Shown here: one piece after another, positions 5,653-9,453 of the stretch | How the letters are laid out: every line of letters begins with the position of its first letter | Position numbering within the stretch: the stretch's first letter is position 1 | DNA from: Armatimonadota bacterium | GTDB lineage: Bacteria > Sysuimicrobiota > Sysuimicrobiia > Sysuimicrobiales > Humicultoraceae | Direction of reading: 5' to 3' | Length of the DNA: 9,453 bases | Assembly (NCBI GenBank): GCA_016199305.1 | Contig: JACQGZ010000187.1 | Coordinates: 1-9,453 of the forward strand | Program-made: the position numbers and the translations under genes | Notes under the pieces: generated by a model | Databases searched by the model: none | What the model was told of the DNA's origin: nothing | What the model saw: the letters and a program-made list of their open reading frames with translations, nothing else

Positions 5653-7950
5653 CACCTCTCGCACCGCCCGCCACAGTTTCTCTGGGGTGAACGGCAGGTC
5701 GATGTGTCGGATGCCGAGCGGCAGGAGGGCATCCATCACCGCGCTGGCGACGGCCGCCGGCGTGCCGATGGCGCCGGCCTCGCCGATCCCCTTGGCGCCC
5801 AGTGGATTGAAGGGCGACGGGGTCTCCAGGAATGCGCTCTCCACGTGCGGGATCCGGGGGGCGCGCAGCAGGCCGTAGTCTGCGAAGGTCCCCGTGAGGA
5901 GCTGGCCGGCTCCGTCGTAGACCACCTCCTCCACGAGGCTCTGCCCCAGCCCCTGCACGGTCGCGCCGATCACCTGACCCTCGGCCAGCAGCGGGTTGAT
6001 GATCCGGCCGGCGTCGTCCACAGCCACGAACCTGAGCACCTCGACCCCCCCCGTCTCGCGCTCGACCTCCACCACCGCGGCATAGGCGCCGAATGGGAAG
6101 ACCGGGCCGGGAAGGGAGAATTCGGCCGAGGCCGCCAGCCCCTCTGCGAGGTGCGCCGGCAGCCGCTCCGGGCGGTGGGCGGCGGCGGCGACCTCATGAA
6201 AGGCCATGCCCCGCGCGGGCGATCCCCGAACGGCCAGGCGCCCGTCCTGCCACTCGATGTCCCCCGCCGCAGCCTCTAGCAGGTGCGCCGCGATGGCCGT
6301 CGCCTTCGTCCGGATCTGCTCCAGCGCCAGGAGCACCGCCGACCCTCCCAGGGTGGTGGAGCGGCTGCCGAAGGTCCCCACGCCGCGGGGCAGCGCCGCC
6401 GAATCCCCCTGCTCGACGACGATGGCGCTGCGGTCGATGCCCAGGGCGTCGGCGGCAATCTGCGCAAACATCGTGCCGTGCCCCTGACCGTGTGCCGTCG
6501 AGCCCGTCCGGACGATCACACGCCCGTCGGGGTCGACCGCCACCGCTGCGCTCTCCCAGACCCCGCTGCCGGCGCGCTCCACATACAGAGCCACGCCGAC
6601 GCCCAGCAGCCGGCCGCCCTCGCGCGCCCGGCGCTGCTCCTTCCGCCACCGCGGATAGTCGAGCAGCGCGCAGGCCCGGTCCAGCGCCCGCGCGTACTGC
6701 CCGGAGTCGTAGGTGAACCCCAGGGGCGAGCGGTAGGGAAAGCGGTCGGGAGGAATCAGGTTCGCCCGGCGCACCTCGATCGGATCGCCGCGGATCTCCT
6801 GCGCCACCAGGTCGACCATCCGCTCGATGATGTAGGCGGCCTCCGGCCGGCCGGCGCCGCGGTAGGGCCCGGTGGGGACTTTATTGGTGGCCACCCCCAG
6901 CAGCTCGACCTCGGCGGCCCCGATCGCGTACGGCCCGGTGAGCAGCATGGCGGTCGAGATGGGGGGGACGGGCGTCGGCGGGTAGAGGTAGGCGCCGAGA
7001 TCGGCGACGAGTTTCGCCCGCAGCGCCCGGATCAGTCCCCCCGCGTCGACCGCCACTTCCACCTCCGCGTCCAGCCCCCGCCCCTGGTAGGCGGCCGCGA
7101 AGTTCTCGCGGCGGTCCTCCACCCACTTGACCGGGCGTCCGTATTGCAGGGCCAGCCAGGCCGCCACCGCCGCCTCCGGGGCCAGCGCCCCTTTGCTGCC
7201 GAAGGCGCCGCCCACATCGGGCACGACGAACCGGATCCGCTCCTCCGCCCGCCGCAGCACCCGGCTCAACTGCGCGCGCGGCCGGTAGGGATCCTGCGCC
7301 GAGGCCCACAGAGTGAGCAGGTCGCCGGCGGCGTCGTACTCGGCCACCACCCCGCGCGTCTCCACGGGCGCGGCCGCCAGCCGCGGAATGTGAAACTTCC
7401 CACGGACCACGCGCACGGCGCCTGCGAACGCGCCCGCCACATCCCCTGCGCTCCGGCTCCAGCGCAGGAGGATGTTGTCTCCCAACCCCTCGTGGAGCAG
7501 GACCCGGCCCTGTAACGCCTCATGCGGATCGATCACCGCCGGCAGCGCCTCGTACTCCACGCGCAGACGCTCCGCGGCGTCGATCGCGGCGGCGCGGCTC
7601 TCCGCCAGCACCGCCGCCACCGGCTCACCGACGTAGCGTACCTTCTCTCTCGCGAGGATCGGGTGGGGGGCGGCGGCCACGCGGGCCTCTTCAGGCGCGG
7701 CGAACGGCAGGGCCGCCAGCCCCGCCAGATGCTCCCCGGTGACCACCGCCAGCACGCCCGGTGCGCGGCGGATCGAGTCCGCGTCGACCGCCTGCAGCCG
7801 GGCGTGGGCCAGCGGGCTGCGCACGACAACCAGATGCGCCATTCCCGGCAGGGTGATGTCATCGACGAACCGGGCCTGGCCGCGCAGAAACCGCAGGTCC
7901 TCATCCCGCTTGAGCGGACGGCCGATCCACCGCTGCGGCGGCGCGCTCAC
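5620..7950 (-). CDS. Molybdopterin-binding large subunit, CoxL/xanthine dehydrogenase family
   Basis: A 776-residue member of the molybdenum hydroxylase family, which oxidises aldehydes, N-heterocycles, CO or similar substrates at a Mo-cytosine-dinucleotide centre. The N-terminal a/b hammerhead domain (about residues 12-135) starts with [20 protein letters not shown]. The Mo domain includes [13 protein letters not shown] (242-254), PYRGAGR (362-368), the cofactor loop HGQGHGTMF (487-495), [14 protein letters not shown] (525-538) and the catalytic glutamate E724 in KGIGEAG. The PYRGAGR loop resembles form II (AYRGAGR) sequences and lacks the AYxCSFR loop of true form I CO dehydrogenases, so CO oxidation is unlikely. 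Start: GTG at 7950 overlaps the OsmC stop by 4 nt (GTGA), with GGAG (7959-7962) 8 nt upstream, implying coupled translation. The FAD (CoxM) and 2Fe-2S (CoxS) subunits usually found beside it are not in the window. The substrate is unknown. Confidence 0.92.
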   Translation of the reverse strand: MSAPPQRWIGRPLKRDEDLRFLRGQARFVDDITLPGMAHLVVVRSPLAHARLQAVDADSIRRAPGVLAVVTGEHLAGLAALPFAAPEEARVAAAPHPILAREKVRYVGEPVAAVLAESRAAAIDAAERLRVEYEALPAVIDPHEALQGRVLLHEGLGDNILLRWSRSAGDVAGAFAGAVRVVRGKFHIPRLAAAPVETRGVVAEYDAAGDLLTLWASAQDPYRPRAQLSRVLRRAEERIRFVVPDVGGAFGSKGALAPEAAVAAWLALQYGRPVKWVEDRRENFAAAYQGRGLDAEVEVAVDAGGLIRALRAKLVADLGAYLYPPTPVPPISTAMLLTGPYAIGAAEVELLGVATNKVPTGPYRGAGRPEAAYIIERMVDLVAQEIRGDPIEVRRANLIPPDRFPYRSPLGFTYDSGQYARALDRACALLDYPRWRKEQRRAREGGRLLGVGVALYVERAGSGVWESAAVAVDPDGRVIVRTGSTAHGQGHGTMFAQIAADALGIDRSAIVVEQGDSAALPRGVGTFGSRSTTLGGSAVLLALEQIRTKATAIAAHLLEAAAGDIEWQDGRLAVRGSPARGMAFHEVAAAAHRPERLPAHLAEGLAASAEFSLPGPVFPFGAYAAVVEVERETGGVEVLRFVAVDDAGRIINPLLAEGQVIGATVQGLGQSLVEEVVYDGAGQLLTGTFADYGLLRAPRIPHVESAFLETPSPFNPLGAKGIGEAGAIGTPAAVASAVMDALLPLGIRHIDLPFTPEKLWRAVREVSAGQVADVAD

Positions 7951-8417
7951 CCCATCCGCTCCCAGGTGACGACATAGTCGGGCACAGCGGCGCGCACGAA
8001 GCTGTCCACCGGACAGTAGCGGGCCACCAGGGCGGACAGCCGCCCCAGCCGCTCATCCGACTCATCGGTCCGGATGCGCACCGTCAGCCGCACCGCGGTG
8101 TAGTGGACGGGCACGTCGGCCAGCCCCATCCGCCCGCGCGTATCCAGCATCCCTTCGGCCGCCGTCTCCAGGCCGTCGTAGCTGAACCGGATTTTCTTGG
8201 CCATCCTGGCCGTTGAGACGTTGATTCAGGCGCAGAGCGCCACCAGGACGTACTCGAGCGGGCTGGGGGCCCGATCCTCCCCTCCCTGGGTGGGAGGCTC
8301 ATCCGACAGCACCGGCGGAAAGTGCCGGACGACAATCTCCGACGCGCTGTGGGTGAGCATCTTCCCGCGCGCCCGGTTGACGACGATGTACTCGCGCCCT
8401 TCCTCCTGGTCGGTCAT
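7947..8417 (-). CDS. OsmC-family selenoprotein (in-frame TGA read as Sec)
   Basis: A 156-residue OsmC-like protein if TGA 8226-8228 is read through as selenocysteine. OsmC proteins are thiol peroxidases that reduce organic hydroperoxides with two cysteines. Before the TGA is the family N-terminal half, ending LSDEPPTQGGEDRAPSPLEY then VLVALCA (residues 37-63). After it, in the same frame, come INVSTARMAKK, GLETAAEGMLDTRGRMGLAD and the resolving-cysteine segment RYCPVD (C135). The TGA is codon 64, exactly where relatives have the peroxidatic cysteine of the ALxxC helix; C62 makes a C-x-Sec pair. Start: ATG 8417 with AGGAGGAG (8421-8428) directly upstream. It follows the M24 gene by 26 nt and overlaps the CoxL-like start by 4 nt. 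Standard gene calling would split it into 63- and 85-residue pieces. Alternatives are a nonsense-mutated gene or re-initiation at ATG 8204. Both are less likely, given the exact cysteine position, the intact second half and the hairpin downstream. Confidence 0.82.
8185..8222 (-). promoter_or_regulatory. Candidate bacterial SECIS element
   Basis: Read on the minus strand just after the TGA, GGCC (8211-8208) pairs with GGCC (8202-8199) around the 5-nt loop AGGAU (8207-8203). There are 18 nt between the TGA and the loop. A lower stem can form between AACG (8222-8219) and CGGUU (8189-8185, one bulged G), with possible UCU/AGA pairs in the internal loop. Bacterial SECIS elements lie inside the coding sequence directly after UGA, with the apical loop roughly 16-37 nt away and a G in its first two positions; the E. 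coli fdhF loop also begins AGG. This element fits those rules. It would recruit SelB with Sec-tRNA. The lower stem is my own pairing by eye. Confidence 0.65.
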
Positions 8418-8443
8418 GCGCTCCTCCTCGCGCCGGTTGGCGT

Positions 8444-9453
8444 TCAGATCTCGACGATGATGGGTTCAAACGGAACCCGATGCAGTGACTCTGCGCCGCC
8501 GGGCCCCACCAGGGTCAGCGCGCCGAGCTGCAGCCCCATGCGCTCATCGGGCGTGATGGGATTGGGCTGGATGACGATCGCCATGTTCGCTTCGAAACGG
8601 CGACCCTCGGGCGCGGGGCGATCCTCGTCCCACGGCCAGAAGTCACAGCACCTCCGGTCGATCACCGGCGGGTGGATATCGACCCCGTACCCGTGGATCA
8701 GATCGTCGTAGATGATGTACCCCGCTTCCCCGATCACCGACCCCGCGCGGATGACGTCCCGCTCCGTCGCGCCGGGGCGGATCGCGGCCGCGATGCGCCG
8801 GTAGGCGGTGAGGGCGACGTCAAAGAGGCGCTGCCACGGCGGCGTGGGCTCCGCGCCCACGAAGATGGGACGGTGGATCTGCCCGGAGTACCCCCAGTAG
8901 GAGGCGCTGATCTCCGTGATAATGACGTCCCCGCGGGCGATGATCCGGTCGGAGGGGTTCTGGGCGGGGACGCACCCGGTGGGATCGTCCATCGGCATGG
9001 AGCGGAGAAAGGCGATGTGCGGCATGCCGCCGTCGCGGCGGTAGGCGCCCTCGATGATGTCGAGTAGTCCATCCTCGCGCATCCCCGGGCGGACCTGCAA
9101 TGCCAGCGCGGCGATGGTGCGGTCGGTGAACTCGGCGGCGCGGGCCAGCCAGGCGATCTCCTCGGGCGACTTCACCGCGCGCAGGGCGGCGAACTCGGCG
9201 GTGACGTCCACGAAATCCACGTCGGACAGCACGGTGGTCAGGCGCCGGTGGTGCTGAAAGGGCATGCCCATGCCGAAGGTCGCGTTCACGCCCACCAGCC
9301 CGACGCGCCCGCGCGTCAGGCTCAGGGCCCGCAGCCGGCCGGCGACCGTCTCGGCGGGATCGTGGCCGCCCCATGCGACGATCGGCACCTCGCTGATCTG
9401 GCGGGCGTTGGGTACGTGGTTGACCAGCCCGACGTAGAGCGCCGCCTCCGCGG
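8444..9453 (-). CDS. M24/creatinase-fold protein lacking usual metal ligands (5' partial)
   Basis: The 3' 336 codons of a gene entering from the right edge; the frame is open to the edge and begins ...AALYVGLVNHVPNARQIS, so GTG 9388 is not the true start. The N-terminal creatinase-like domain is followed by a pita-bread domain from about 9190 down. The linker VKSPEEIAWLARAAEFTDRT is typical of Xaa-Pro aminopeptidase relatives. The canonical metal ligands are mostly replaced. The first Asp is Glu in IITEISASYWGY (8912-8914), the second is Gln in SGQIHRP (8879-8881), and the two Glu are Gln in IVIQPNP (8567-8569) and GLQLG (8528-8530). A His remains in IHGYG. This resembles creatinase, a metal-free hydrolase of the same fold, more than a working aminopeptidase. 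It is first in a tight operon with the OsmC and CoxL-like genes. The substrate is unknown; a small C-N compound is a guess. Confidence 0.88.
   Translation of the reverse strand, partial: AEAALYVGLVNHVPNARQISEVPIVAWGGHDPAETVAGRLRALSLTRGRVGLVGVNATFGMGMPFQHHRRLTTVLSDVDFVDVTAEFAALRAVKSPEEIAWLARAAEFTDRTIAALALQVRPGMREDGLLDIIEGAYRRDGGMPHIAFLRSMPMDDPTGCVPAQNPSDRIIARGDVIITEISASYWGYSGQIHRPIFVGAEPTPPWQRLFDVALTAYRRIAAAIRPGATERDVIRAGSVIGEAGYIIYDDLIHGYGVDIHPPVIDRRCCDFWPWDEDRPAPEGRRFEANMAIVIQPNPITPDERMGLQLGALTLVGPGGAESLHRVPFEPIIVEI

Noticed and set aside
5106..5690. Plus-strand open frame across the hsp20 region
   Set aside because: Arg/Pro-rich translation in the wrong frame of a clear Hsp20 gene.
5620..7950. 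Form I aerobic CO dehydrogenase large subunit
   Set aside because: The active-site loop is PYRGAGR and lacks the Cys-containing AYxCSFR motif, and no CoxM or CoxS genes adjoin.
7947..8417. Two separate small genes (8226-8417 and 7947-8204) in place of one OsmC gene
   Set aside because: They share a frame, each is half of the OsmC fold, the break is a single TGA at the catalytic cysteine, and ATG 8204 lies inside the conserved helix with no Shine-Dalgarno.
7947..8417. OsmC pseudogene caused by a nonsense mutation
   Set aside because: Not excluded, but the second half shows no decay, the downstream gene is coupled to its stop codon, and a SECIS-like hairpin is present at the right distance.

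Overview
This is a high-GC bacterial window with no RNA genes, insertion sequences, CRISPR arrays or attachment sites that I can see. The organism is probably an uncultured soil, sediment or subsurface lineage. High GC, peptide/nickel-type ABC operons, M24-fold proteins and CoxL-like molybdenum hydroxylases would suit Rokubacteria, Sysuimicrobiota (CSP1-3) or Chloroflexi-like groups, but that placement is inference. The solute-binding protein has a Sec signal peptide and no lipobox cysteine, which favours a periplasm and hence a diderm envelope.

Left part (1-1170). A 5' fragment of a FAD-dependent oxidoreductase on the minus strand is divergent from a class III adenylate/guanylate cyclase on the plus strand. 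The cyclase has an N-terminal CxxC/CxxC segment and a GTG start. Its Shine-Dalgarno sequence lies inside a perfect 8-bp potential stem.

Middle part (1269-4802). A peptide/nickel-type ABC importer operon encodes a family 5 solute-binding protein and two permeases (DppB-like and DppC-like). A strong GC hairpin separates the binding-protein gene from the first permease gene, which has no visible Shine-Dalgarno. No ATPase gene is present in the window.

Small genes (4852-5652). A 64-residue zinc-ribbon-like protein is followed by about 220 bp without an intact gene. That gap holds a start-less, coding-looking stretch and two short palindromes. An Hsp20-type small heat shock protein follows, and its 3' end overlaps the convergent minus-strand operon by 33 bp.

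Right part (5620-9453, minus strand). This is a compact operon read from right to left. It encodes an M24/creatinase-fold protein (5' end outside the window) that has lost the usual metal ligands, an OsmC-family protein, and a CoxL/xanthine-dehydrogenase-type molybdopterin subunit. The OsmC frame contains an in-frame TGA exactly where the family has its peroxidatic cysteine. A SECIS-like hairpin (GGCC stem, AGGAU loop) starts shortly after it, with the loop 18 nt from the TGA. I read this gene as a selenoprotein of 156 residues with a C-x-Sec motif, not as two genes or a pseudogene. Its stop codon overlaps the GTG start of the molybdenum hydroxylase by 4 nt. The selenoprotein and its operon are the most interesting content of the window.
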